Assembly: GCF_016902445.1 (NCBI RefSeq)
Contig: NZ_JACSNX010000007.1
Location: 35,398-99,397 of the forward strand
Direction: 5' to 3'
Length of the DNA stretch: 64,000 nt
Source: Oscillibacter valericigenes
Lineage (GTDB): Bacteria > Bacillota > Clostridia > Oscillospirales > Oscillospiraceae
This document shows, in pieces, positions 43,908 to 51,687 of this stretch. How positions within the stretch are numbered: the stretch's first letter is position 1; each line of letters starts with the position of its first letter. A program made the position numbers and the translations under genes. The notes below the pieces were generated by a model that did no database searches, was not told the origin of the DNA, and worked only from the letters and a program-made list of their open reading frames with translations.

Positions 43908-45876
43908 GTCCGGCTTTTTCCCCCGGCTGGCCCTGGTGAACCTGGTGCGCAACGGCCGGTTCTACGGACCCTATCTCCTCTCCTGCGGCATGACCGCCGC
44001 CATGTATTACATCCTCTCCTACCTGACCCGCAGCGACATCGTGGCCTCTGTCCGGGGAGCCGGGTATCTCCAGAGCCTGATGTATCTAGGCGCCCTGGTG
44101 GTGGCGCTGTTCGCCGCCGTTCTGCTGCTGTACGCCAACAGCTTTGTGATGAAGCGCCGCCGGCGGGAGCTGGGGCTCTACAACATCCTGGGGCTGGAGA
44201 AGCGCCACATCGCCCATCTGATGGTGTGGGAGACCGTCTACTGCGCCGCCGCGGCCATCCTGGGGGGCCTTGCGGCGGGGGTGCTGCTGAGCAAGCTGGT
44301 GCTGCTCCTGCTGCTGCAGGTCTCCCGCCTGCCGGTCCAGTACGGGTTTGAGATCAGCCTGCCCGGCATGGCCAACACCGCTGCCCTCTTCGGCATCCTC
44401 TTCCTGCTGACGCTGGTGTGGAATCTGGCGGGGCTCCTGCGGTCCAAACCCGTGGAGCTGCTCCACAGCGCCAGCGCCGGGGAGCGGGAGCCCAGGACAA
44501 AGCGGCTCCTGGTGGTGCTGGGTGCCGTCACTCTGGGGGCCGGCTACGCCACCGCCCTGACGGTGGCGGACCCCTTCACCGCCCTGGCCTACTTCTTCCT
44601 GGCGGTGGTGCTGGTGATGATCGGCACCTACTGCCTGTTCACCGCCGGGTCCATCGCCCTTTTGAAGCACCTGCGGAACAGCCCCCGGTACTACTACCAG
44701 CCCAAACACTTCACCGCCGTGGCGGGCCTGCTGTACCGGATGAAGCAGAACGCCGTAGGCCTGGCCAACATCTGCATCCTCTCCACCATGGTGCTGGTGA
44801 CGGTGTCCACCACCGTCAGCCTGTACGCCGGGCTGGAGGGGAGCCTGGACCGGATGTTCCCCTATGACGTGGACGTGATCCAGCCCCTGGACGGCGTGCC
44901 GCCGGAGGAGGCGGAGTCTGCGACGGCGGACACCCTGGAGCGGGTCCAGACCGCTGCGGCGGATGCGGGCCGGAAAGTGGAGCTGCTCCAGTGGTCCACC
45001 CTGCTGGACACGGTGGGCTGGTACACCGGCAACACCTTTACGCTTTTGACACAGGATGGAGTGAGCACTCAGATCCGGGTGCTCACCGCCGACGATTACG
45101 GCCGCCTCACCGGCCACACGGTGGACCTGGCACCGGATGAGGTGCTGATCCAGGCGGAGAACCTCGCCTTGCCGGAGACCTTCTATGTGGAGGACCTCCC
45201 TTTTCACGTGGCCGGGACCATCACGGACTTCCCCCGGTACAATGACACCGTCTTCATTTCCGGCCAGACAGCCCAGCTGTCTCTGGTGGTGGCGAATGAG
45301 ACGGTGGCGTCCGCCGTCAATGTCCGGGATACCAGCGACAAACGGGAATTCCATGTTCAGATGGACCTGGACGGCACGGAGGCGGAAAAGCAGGCCTTTG
45401 TGGACCCTCTGCTGGCGGCGGACGTGAACGGCGTCTACTCCGTCATCAGCCGCCAGGACAATGCTCTGGACCTGTACACCATGTACGGCGGCTTCCTGTT
45501 CCTGGGTGTCTTCCTGGGGCTGCTGTTCCTGCTGTCCACGGTGCTCATCATCTACTACAAGCAGATCTCCGAGGGGTACGAGGACCAGCGCCGGTACCAG
45601 ATCATGCAGCAGGTGGGCATGAGCCCCCGGGAGGTCCGCTCCTCCATCCGCTCTCAGGTGCTGCTGGTGTTCTTCCTGCCCCTGGTGACGGCAGGCATCC
45701 ATGTGGCGGCGGCCTTCCCCATGCTGTGCAAGCTGCTGGAGCTGTTCAACCTCTTTGATGTCCGGCTCTTCGCCCTCTGCGCCGCCGGGACGCTGCTGGT
45801 GTTCTGCGCCATCTATGCCCTGGTCTACGGCCTCACCACCCGGACCTACAGCCGCATCGTGGGAATTAGGAATTAG
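43900..45876 (+). CDS. FtsX-type permease BceB-like
   Basis: A 658-aa membrane protein. It has ten predicted segments and a large extracellular domain (about 300-520) between segments 7 and 8, the BceB layout that binds lipid II-cycle antibiotics such as bacitracin. I prefer the ATG at 43900 to the in-frame GTG at 43891. The last codons and stop lie inside a repeat tract (45863-45895), so the C-terminus has been shaped by the repeat. Confidence 0.9.
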   Translation: MRKSGFFPRLALVNLVRNGRFYGPYLLSCGMTAAMYYILSYLTRSDIVASVRGAGYLQSLMYLGALVVALFAAVLLLYANSFVMKRRRRELGLYNILGLEKRHIAHLMVWETVYCAAAAILGGLAAGVLLSKLVLLLLLQVSRLPVQYGFEISLPGMANTAALFGILFLLTLVWNLAGLLRSKPVELLHSASAGEREPRTKRLLVVLGAVTLGAGYATALTVADPFTALAYFFLAVVLVMIGTYCLFTAGSIALLKHLRNSPRYYYQPKHFTAVAGLLYRMKQNAVGLANICILSTMVLVTVSTTVSLYAGLEGSLDRMFPYDVDVIQPLDGVPPEEAESATADTLERVQTAAADAGRKVELLQWSTLLDTVGWYTGNTFTLLTQDGVSTQIRVLTADDYGRLTGHTVDLAPDEVLIQAENLALPETFYVEDLPFHVAGTITDFPRYNDTVFISGQTAQLSLVVANETVASAVNVRDTSDKREFHVQMDLDGTEAEKQAFVDPLLAADVNGVYSVISRQDNALDLYTMYGGFLFLGVFLGLLFLLSTVLIIYYKQISEGYEDQRRYQIMQQVGMSPREVRSSIRSQVLLVFFLPLVTAGIHVAAAFPMLCKLLELFNLFDVRLFALCAAGTLLVFCAIYALVYGLTTRTYSRIVGIRN

Positions 45877-45990
45877 GAGTTAGAAATGAGGAATTGAAAA
45901 GCGGAAGCGGCGATGCCGCTTCCGCTTTCTCAGGATTGGGGAGCTGACCATGGGGCCAAATTCCTCATTCCTAACTCCTCATTCCTCATT
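45863..45990. repeat. Inverted repeat pair flanking a terminator
   Basis: Left arm 45863-45895 (units of AATTAGG/AGTTAGAAATGAGG) and right arm 45959-45990 are imperfect reverse complements, also related to 29759-29820. They bracket a hairpin (45897-45929) and overlap the ends of both converging genes. Confidence 0.75.
45897..45929. terminator. Terminator between BceB-like and YtrC-like genes
   Basis: AAAAGCGGAAGCGG...CCGCTTCCGCTTTC; A/T flanks on both sides suit converging transcripts. Confidence 0.82.
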
Positions 45991-46757
45991 TACTTTGCGG
46001 GCCGGATCATGGCCCGGCGCAGCAGCAGCCACGTGACGGCGAAGAACGCTGCGCCCATGGCCAGCAGCACCGCCGCCGCGTTCCAGGGGGAGGCGGCCAG
46101 GAACCGCCCGAAGGCCGCCAGGGCCTCCACCGCCGCCCGTCCGGCGGAGGTGGTGTCCAGCCAGGTGAGCAGCGGCGCACTGCCGAAGATCAGCGCCAGG
46201 GGCACGGCCACGGAGATCAGGATGGTCCAGAACTTGCTCAGCCGCCAGTACAGGGCGGAGCAGAACTGCCCCAAAGCCGCCAGCATCCAACCCACCACCG
46301 TGGAGAGGACCGCTCCCCGGGCCAGCGCCCCCACACCGTTTCCGGCGGGCGCCGGCTCGTAGATCAGCTGGTACAGATCTGTGATCAGCAGGTGGCTCCC
46401 GCTGCCCAGAACCGCCCGATAGATGCCCATGATCACGGACACGCCCACAGCCACCAGCAGTGCCGCCACCGCCAGGGCCGCCACGTCCGCCAGAAAGGCG
46501 GACCGGCGGGAGACGCCGTTCTGGTTCAGCACCCGCTGGTTCTCCCGCAGGCCCACCATGCCCAGAACCAGCCCGAACATCCCCACCGCCATGGAATAGC
46601 CGTTGAAGCTGCTTTCAGCGGCTGTCTCTCCGGCCAGGAAATAGGCCAGTGCCATCATGGCCGCCGGGATCAGCGCCATGGCCAGCCACAGCACCGCCAC
46701 CGCCCGGAAATAGTTCTGCATCTCATACCGGAAGGCCCGGCCGAATCGTGTGTTCAT
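45990..46757 (-). CDS. ABC-2 type permease (YtrC/D-like)
   Basis: A 255-aa protein with six hydrophobic segments. Its ATG overlaps the stop of the ATPase gene (ATGA at 46754-46757), so they form one transporter. Substrate unknown; the GntR-ATPase-permease arrangement is typical of YtrAB-like cell-envelope-stress modules. Confidence 0.85.
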   Translation of the reverse strand: MNTRFGRAFRYEMQNYFRAVAVLWLAMALIPAAMMALAYFLAGETAAESSFNGYSMAVGMFGLVLGMVGLRENQRVLNQNGVSRRSAFLADVAALAVAALLVAVGVSVIMGIYRAVLGSGSHLLITDLYQLIYEPAPAGNGVGALARGAVLSTVVGWMLAALGQFCSALYWRLSKFWTILISVAVPLALIFGSAPLLTWLDTTSAGRAAVEALAAFGRFLAASPWNAAAVLLAMGAAFFAVTWLLLRRAMIRPAK

Positions 46758-47608
46758 CTCTGGTCCTCCTCTTCCATCAGGCTGATAAAGTACTCCTGGA
46801 GCCCCACGCGCCGCCGCTCCAGTCCGGCGGGCAGGTCCTCGGTCCCCTCGCCCCGGACGCAGACGGTCTTGAGCCCGCCCAGCACGGAGGAGGCGAACAC
46901 GTCCCGGCCGGCGGCCCAGCCGTCCACCAGCCCGGCAGGGCCGGACACCGCCCAGCAGGCGGCGGTCAGCGCCTCTGTGGGGGCGTCCTGCAGGATGCGG
47001 CCCTTCCGGATGATGACGGTGTGCTCAATGAGATCCGCCACCTCGGCGATCAGGTGGGTGGAGATCACCATGGTACAGGGACTCTCCGCGTATTTCCGCA
47101 CCAACAGCTTGTAGAACAGATCCCGGTGCTGGGCGTCCAGGCCCAGGACGGGCTCGTCGAACAGCACGTAGGGGGTGTTGACGCTGAGGCCCAGAACAAT
47201 ACGGAAGATGGAGCCGTAGCCGGTGGAGAGGCTGTTGATCTTCTTGTTCAGCGGCAGCTCGAACTGCTTCGCCAGATTCTCGGCGTAGGCCCGGTCAAAG
47301 TCCGGGTAGAACAGCTCCGCCGTGTCCAGGGCCCGCTTCACCTTCATGTCGTCGGGGTACAGGTTCTTCTCCCCCACCAGGAACAGCCGGCTCAGGGCCG
47401 CGTCGCTGCCCGCCGGGGCGCCGTCCACGGTGACGGTGCCGCCGTCCTGGCACATCCGCCCGGTGAGGATGTTCAGCAGCGTGGACTTGCCGGCGCCGTT
47501 GTTGCCCAGCAGCCCGTAGATCTTCCCCTCCTCAAAGGTCAGTGACACATCCTCCAGGGCACGGGTGTCCCCGAAGGTCTTGGTGATATGTTGAAACTCA
47601 ATGGCCAT
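46754..47608 (-). CDS. ABC transporter ATPase (YtrB-like)
   Basis: A 284-aa ATPase. Walker A GNNGAGKST, Walker B YVLFDEPVLGLD, switch His VISTHLIAEV. The signature loop is LSTGYGS rather than LSGGQ, a variant seen in this subfamily. It starts 11 nt inside the GntR gene. Confidence 0.9.
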   Translation of the reverse strand: MAIEFQHITKTFGDTRALEDVSLTFEEGKIYGLLGNNGAGKSTLLNILTGRMCQDGGTVTVDGAPAGSDAALSRLFLVGEKNLYPDDMKVKRALDTAELFYPDFDRAYAENLAKQFELPLNKKINSLSTGYGSIFRIVLGLSVNTPYVLFDEPVLGLDAQHRDLFYKLLVRKYAESPCTMVISTHLIAEVADLIEHTVIIRKGRILQDAPTEALTAACWAVSGPAGLVDGWAAGRDVFASSVLGGLKTVCVRGEGTEDLPAGLERRRVGLQEYFISLMEEEDQR

Positions 47609-47969
47609 CTTCTTCCATTCCCCTTTCCAGAAGTGTCCGCAGCTCCTGGTCCGTCAGCCCCAGATTCCGGGCCTCCCGCACCATCCGCTGGACATAGTCC
47701 TGATAAAACCGCTCCCGCCGGCTCTGGCGGAGCTTCTCCCGGGCGCCGGAGGCCACAAACATCCCCACGCCCCGCTTCTTGTACAGCAGCCCCGCGTCCA
47801 CCAACAGGTTGATGCCCTTCAGGGCGGTGGCGGGGTTGATCCGGTACTGCACCGAATACTCTGTGATGGACGGCACCTGGCTCTCCTCCGGATAGGCCCC
47901 GGAGAGGATCGCCTCCTCCAGCTGCTCCGCGATCTGCTGGAAGATGGGCCGGTCTTCCGTCAACGTCAA
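47598..47969 (-). CDS. GntR-family regulator (YtrA type)
   Basis: A 123-aa repressor: N-terminal winged helix PIFQQIAEQLEEAILSG with recognition helix EYSVQYRINPATALKGIN, and a short C-terminal dimerisation helix as in YtrA. The start is a TTG at 47969 behind GGGGGAA. It heads its own operon and probably represses it at the operator near 48003-48026. Confidence 0.9.
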   Translation of the reverse strand: MTLTEDRPIFQQIAEQLEEAILSGAYPEESQVPSITEYSVQYRINPATALKGINLLVDAGLLYKKRGVGMFVASGAREKLRQSRRERFYQDYVQRMVREARNLGLTDQELRTLLERGMEEDGH

Positions 47970-48002
47970 GGCGGTTCCCCCTTTCCTGCCGGTTTGTTAT
48001 CT

Positions 48003-48063
48003 GGTTAATTAGTCTAGTAACTAACCGTTTGGCTAATATAGCATGGGATGCACCGCTTGTCAA
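48003..48063 (-). promoter_or_regulatory. Promoter and operator-like repeat of the YtrAB-like operon
   Basis: TTGACA (48063-48058), 17-bp spacer, TATATT (48040-48035) on the minus strand. Just downstream, 48003-48026 carries an imperfect inverted repeat GGTTA...TAACC with inner TTAGT/ACTAA, a suitable operator for the GntR protein. Confidence 0.72.
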
Positions 48064-48107
48064 GAGGGGGCATGGAATTTTTTGTGAGGCCGCCTTCCGG
48101 ACAGAAA

Positions 48108-48141
48108 ACCGCCCGCGGGAAACGGCTTCCCCACGGGCGGT
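48108..48141 (-). terminator. Terminator after the CatA-like gene
   Basis: ACCGCCCG/CGGGCGGT stem with further inner pairing, followed by TTTC on the minus strand, 20 nt past the stop. Confidence 0.75.
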
Positions 48142-48160
48142 CTCTTTCTCTTTTCATCTT

Positions 48161-48799
48161 TTAATCCGGAAACAGTCCGGCGGCGGTCTCCTCCAGTTCT
48201 TTGAAAAAGCCGCTGATGTGGCTGCCGTCGTTGACGGCATGGGAAAACTCCCCGCCCACCGGCAGCACCATCCGGTCCTCCTGCGGATGGACTTTGCCCA
48301 GCAGCACAAAGGGCGTGAAGTCCGGCTTCGGGTCCCCGCCGAAGCTGAAGGCGGAGAAGGCCAGCCCCGGCACGGCGGAGATGCCGCAGAGGTTGGGGGG
48401 CAGGGTCTCATCGCAGAGTAGGCGGCCGCAGGTCTCCGCCCGGGCGCAGTCCTCCCGGAACTGCGAGAGGAATGCATCATAGTCCGGTGTAAAGCGGGTG
48501 ACCTTCATGGCAAACAGGTCCGGGGCGTCCCGCCGGGGCACGGTGTAATAGGGGTGGAGCTGATCCCACACCCCGATCCGCCCCGCCTGGTCCCGGCCGT
48601 AGCGGAAATGCACATGACGATTCAGCACGGCGGCCACACACCACACCAGGGCCGGATACAGCTTTTCGCCCCGGGCCTTCGTACGCTGATAAAAGGGCGT
48701 GATGTCCACGTCCGCCGTCAGATAAATGGCGGTCTGGCGGAAGACCTCCAGGTACTCCCGCCGCTCCCAGGTGCTCTCATCAATGGGGGTAAAGGCCAT
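48161..48799 (-). CDS. CatA-like O-acetyltransferase
   Basis: A 212-aa protein of the chloramphenicol acetyltransferase fold. The catalytic His motif reads FSHAVNDGSHI (canonical HHAVCDGFH), and the serine-bearing strand is AFSAFSFGG. Length fits CatA. Whether it acetylates chloramphenicol or another hydroxyl compound cannot be said; chromosomal CatA-like proteins often lack resistance activity. The start follows AAGGAGCAG. Confidence 0.85.
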   Translation of the reverse strand: MAFTPIDESTWERREYLEVFRQTAIYLTADVDITPFYQRTKARGEKLYPALVWCVAAVLNRHVHFRYGRDQAGRIGVWDQLHPYYTVPRRDAPDLFAMKVTRFTPDYDAFLSQFREDCARAETCGRLLCDETLPPNLCGISAVPGLAFSAFSFGGDPKPDFTPFVLLGKVHPQEDRMVLPVGGEFSHAVNDGSHISGFFKELEETAAGLFPD

Positions 48800-48872
48800 G
48801 CGCTCTGCTCCTTTCTCCGCATCCACGGACGCTTTTTACCATGGTACCACAGGTCCGGGCCGGCGTCCATCA

Positions 48873-49745
48873 TCACTCGAACCGGGACTTCATGAAGTGG
48901 ATGAACTGGCGGGTCTCTCGGGTCAGGAACACGTCCCGCCGCCACACCACGGCGATGTTCAGCAGCAGCGGCGGATCCACCGGCAGGGCCACGATGTCCT
49001 CCCCCGGCTCGATCACCTGGGGCAGCAGGAACGCCCCGGCCAGGTTCTGGCGGATGAAGCTCTTGATGGTCAGCAGCTGGTTGGAGTAAAACAGCACGTT
49101 GGGCGTCAGCCCGGCGCTGCGGAACCGGCTCTGAAGCTGTGCCTGGTGATAGTGCCCGCTGGTGAACAGGATCAGCGGCGCCGCCGCGATGTCCCGCAGC
49201 TCCGCCCGTTCCCGGTTTGCCATGGGGGTGTCCGGACCGGTGCAGTACATCATAGGTGTCCGCAGCAGCAGCTGGGCCTCCAGCGCGGCGGGGGGCGTCT
49301 CCCCCATGGCGATGATGGCCAGGTCCAGCTGTCCGGAGCGCACCATGTCCCGGGCCGTGTCGGATCCCGCCTCCGTCAGCCGGATCCGGACCTCCGGATG
49401 GCTGCCGGTAAACTCGGCGAAGATCTTGGGGAACAGGAAAAACGCCACCATGGGCGGCACTCCCACGGAGAGGGTGGTCCGTCGGCGGCTCAGGGCCTGG
49501 AAGTCCGCCGTCAGGCCGTCCACCTCCTCCAGGATGCTGTCGCACCGGGCCAGGAACGTCTCACCGTCCGGCGTGGGCACCAGCGTCCGGCCGCCCCGGC
49601 TCAGCAGCAGCACCCCCAGCTCGTCCTCCAGGCTCTGGATAGCGGCGGTGACGGCCGGCTGGGAGATGTGGAGCCGCTCCGCCGCCCGGGTGATGCCTCC
49701 CAGGTGGCAGACGGCGGAAAAATACCGCATCTGCGACAGCTTCAT
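48873..49745 (-). CDS. LysR-family regulator
   Basis: A 290-aa regulator. The N-terminal HTH is RYFSAVCHLGGITRAAERLHISQPAVTAAIQ; the remainder is a periplasmic-binding-fold effector domain. It diverges from the RraA/LeuC-like/LeuDC genes across a 148-nt AT-rich spacer and likely controls them. The start at 49745 follows GGGAGGGG. The effector may be a substrate or product of that pathway. Confidence 0.92.
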   Translation of the reverse strand: MKLSQMRYFSAVCHLGGITRAAERLHISQPAVTAAIQSLEDELGVLLLSRGGRTLVPTPDGETFLARCDSILEEVDGLTADFQALSRRRTTLSVGVPPMVAFFLFPKIFAEFTGSHPEVRIRLTEAGSDTARDMVRSGQLDLAIIAMGETPPAALEAQLLLRTPMMYCTGPDTPMANRERAELRDIAAAPLILFTSGHYHQAQLQSRFRSAGLTPNVLFYSNQLLTIKSFIRQNLAGAFLLPQVIEPGEDIVALPVDPPLLLNIAVVWRRDVFLTRETRQFIHFMKSRFE

Positions 49746-49893
49746 GCGGCAGTCCCCTCCCTTCAAATATATAGATAAAACTGATATATCCATCAATATT
49801 CTATATTTTATTTATTATATGACGCGTGCTAGAATAAAGTCAACAGCCGCATGGCGGCATTGGGAATCCCGTTGGAAAAAGGAGGATCATCTG

Positions 49894-50562
49894 ATGACGG
49901 ACAGAGAGTTTTGGATGGGGCCTGACTTCCCCCGGCAGCCTCAGGAGGTGCTGGAGCGCCTGAAGACCTATGGAGCCTGCGTGGCGGCGGACGCCATGAA
50001 GGGCTTCAACGCCATGAACGGCTCCATCCAGCCGGTGGCGCCGGGCAGGTGCGTGTGCGGCTGCGCGGTGACGGTGCGGCTGCGGCCCGGGGACAACCTG
50101 CTGCTCCACAAGGCCATCGAGGCGGCCCAGCCCGGGGACATCCTGGTGCTGGACACCAACAGCAGTTACCGCAACGCCGTCATCGGCGGCATCATGTGCG
50201 GCGCCGCCTTCGGCAAGGGCATCGGCGGCCTGGTGGTAGACGGCGCCGTCCGGGACGTGGAGGAGCTCCGCGCCCACGACTGGCCGGTGTTCGCCGCCGC
50301 CGTGGTGCCCTGCGCCGTGGACAGCGAGGGCCCCGGCCAGCTGAATCACCCCATCAGCTGCGGCGGCGTGCCGGTGCATCCGGGGGACATTATCCTGGCG
50401 GACGACAACGGTGTCACCGTCATCCCTCCCGCCTGGGTGGACTGGGTGCTGGAGGGCTGCGAGAAGCGCCGCCAGTCCGAGGCCCGCCGCATGGCGGAGA
50501 TCCAGCAGGGCCAGCTGACGTCCGCCGCCGTGCTGGGCAAACTGGAAAAGCTGGGACTGTAA
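49894..50562 (+). CDS. RraA-family aldolase/decarboxylase
   Basis: A 222-aa protein of the RraA/4-hydroxy-4-methyl-2-oxoglutarate aldolase family. The active-site signature GGLVVDGAVRDVEEL holds the Arg-Asp pair that binds the 2-oxo acid and metal. Family enzymes split 4-hydroxy-4-methyl-2-oxoglutarate or related acids to pyruvate, or decarboxylate oxaloacetate. It is first in an operon with two aconitase-type proteins (11 nt spacing), so its substrate is probably produced by a hydratase. The start follows AAAGGAGG. Confidence 0.85.
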   Translation: MTDREFWMGPDFPRQPQEVLERLKTYGACVAADAMKGFNAMNGSIQPVAPGRCVCGCAVTVRLRPGDNLLLHKAIEAAQPGDILVLDTNSSYRNAVIGGIMCGAAFGKGIGGLVVDGAVRDVEELRAHDWPVFAAAVVPCAVDSEGPGQLNHPISCGGVPVHPGDIILADDNGVTVIPPAWVDWVLEGCEKRRQSEARRMAEIQQGQLTSAAVLGKLEKLGL

Positions 50563-50573
50563 GGAGGGCCGTC

Positions 50574-51674
50574 ATGACTTCCAAACTGGAACGCCTCTTG
50601 GCCGGCGGGACGGTGGCGTGGGACCGGGCCCTGGTGACAGACGGCCTGTCCCCGGAGGCGGTGGCACAGATCACCGCCGTCACCCCCGCCGCGCCGGACA
50701 AGACCTGGGTGGTCATCGACCACGACGCCCCCGCCGGCTCCGTGGCGGTGGCGGAGCAGCAGAAGGCCCTGCTGGACTGGGCCAGACGGGCCGGCACAGT
50801 CTTCCGCTCCGGCCGGGGCATCGGGTACGCCCTGCTGCTGGAGGCGGGTCTGACGCAGGGGGAGATCGTCCTCTCCGGCGGCAGCCATGCGGCTGCGGTG
50901 GGAGCCGCCGGGGCCGTGGGCCTGTCCCTGCCGCCGGCGGAGCTGGCCCGTGCCCTGGAGCGCGGGCAGGTCTCCCTGCCCCCAGCGCCGCTGCTGCGTC
51001 TGGCGGTGACCGGCACCCTCTCTCCCTACCTCTCCGTCCGGGATCTGGCCTGGACTTTGATCCAGAGCGGCCTGTGCAGGGGAAAAGCCGTGGCCATCCA
51101 CGCCCCCCAGCTGACGCCTGCCCAGGCCATGGACCTGTGCGGCCTGCTGGGCACCGCCGGAGCGGTGACCGCCTTCTGTGCCGAAGCGGACGCCCCGGCG
51201 GATGAGACGGTGGATCTGTCCGCTCTCCGTCCCATGGCGGTGCTGCCCGGGGACGCCGGACAGACCGCTCCCGCCAGCGGGACCGACGGCCTGCGGGTGA
51301 ACCAGGTGTTCATCGGCGGCTGCGGCGGCGGAAGTCTGGAGGCCCTGCGGGAGACGGCGGCCCTCTGGCGGGGCCGGACCGTGTGCCCCTATGTGCGGGT
51401 CATGGTGGCTCCGGCCACCTCAGCCGTCTACATCCAGGCCCTGGAAGAGGGGCTGATGGATGTCTTTCTGGACGCCGGGGCGCTGGTGATGAACCAGGGG
51501 TGCTCCGCCTGCTGGGCCCAGAGCCAGGGGCGGTGTGACCAGGCCGAGGTCTTTGTCTCCACCGGCTCCATCAACTGCGCCGGCTGGGCGGGCAAAGCCC
51601 ACAACGGCATCTACCTGACCTCGGTCCGCCGGGCCGCCCAGGCGGCACTGTCCGGCAGTCTCTACGAGTCCTGA
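50574..51674 (+). CDS. Short LeuC/aconitase-like protein with altered active site
   Basis: A 366-aa relative of 3-isopropylmalate dehydratase large subunits, about 50 residues short. The Fe-S cysteine positions survive: Cys250 (FIGGCGGG), Cys310 and Cys313 (QGCSACW). The usual ADSHT motif is GGSHA (102-106) and the SCTNG motif is GCGGG. RGIGYALLLEAG matches the LeuC strand after DH(F/D)xPA. It could be a neofunctionalised hydro-lyase or a partner of the fusion protein encoded 13 nt downstream. The family beyond this is not recognised. Confidence 0.7.
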   Translation: MTSKLERLLAGGTVAWDRALVTDGLSPEAVAQITAVTPAAPDKTWVVIDHDAPAGSVAVAEQQKALLDWARRAGTVFRSGRGIGYALLLEAGLTQGEIVLSGGSHAAAVGAAGAVGLSLPPAELARALERGQVSLPPAPLLRLAVTGTLSPYLSVRDLAWTLIQSGLCRGKAVAIHAPQLTPAQAMDLCGLLGTAGAVTAFCAEADAPADETVDLSALRPMAVLPGDAGQTAPASGTDGLRVNQVFIGGCGGGSLEALRETAALWRGRTVCPYVRVMVAPATSAVYIQALEEGLMDVFLDAGALVMNQGCSACWAQSQGRCDQAEVFVSTGSINCAGWAGKAHNGIYLTSVRRAAQAALSGSLYES

Positions 51675-51687
51675 GAGGAGGCCCGCC

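Noticed and set aside
48161..48799. Acquired chloramphenicol resistance cassette
   Set aside because: No mobile-element features or base-composition change; the catalytic motif is altered and such CatA-like genes are often intrinsic.
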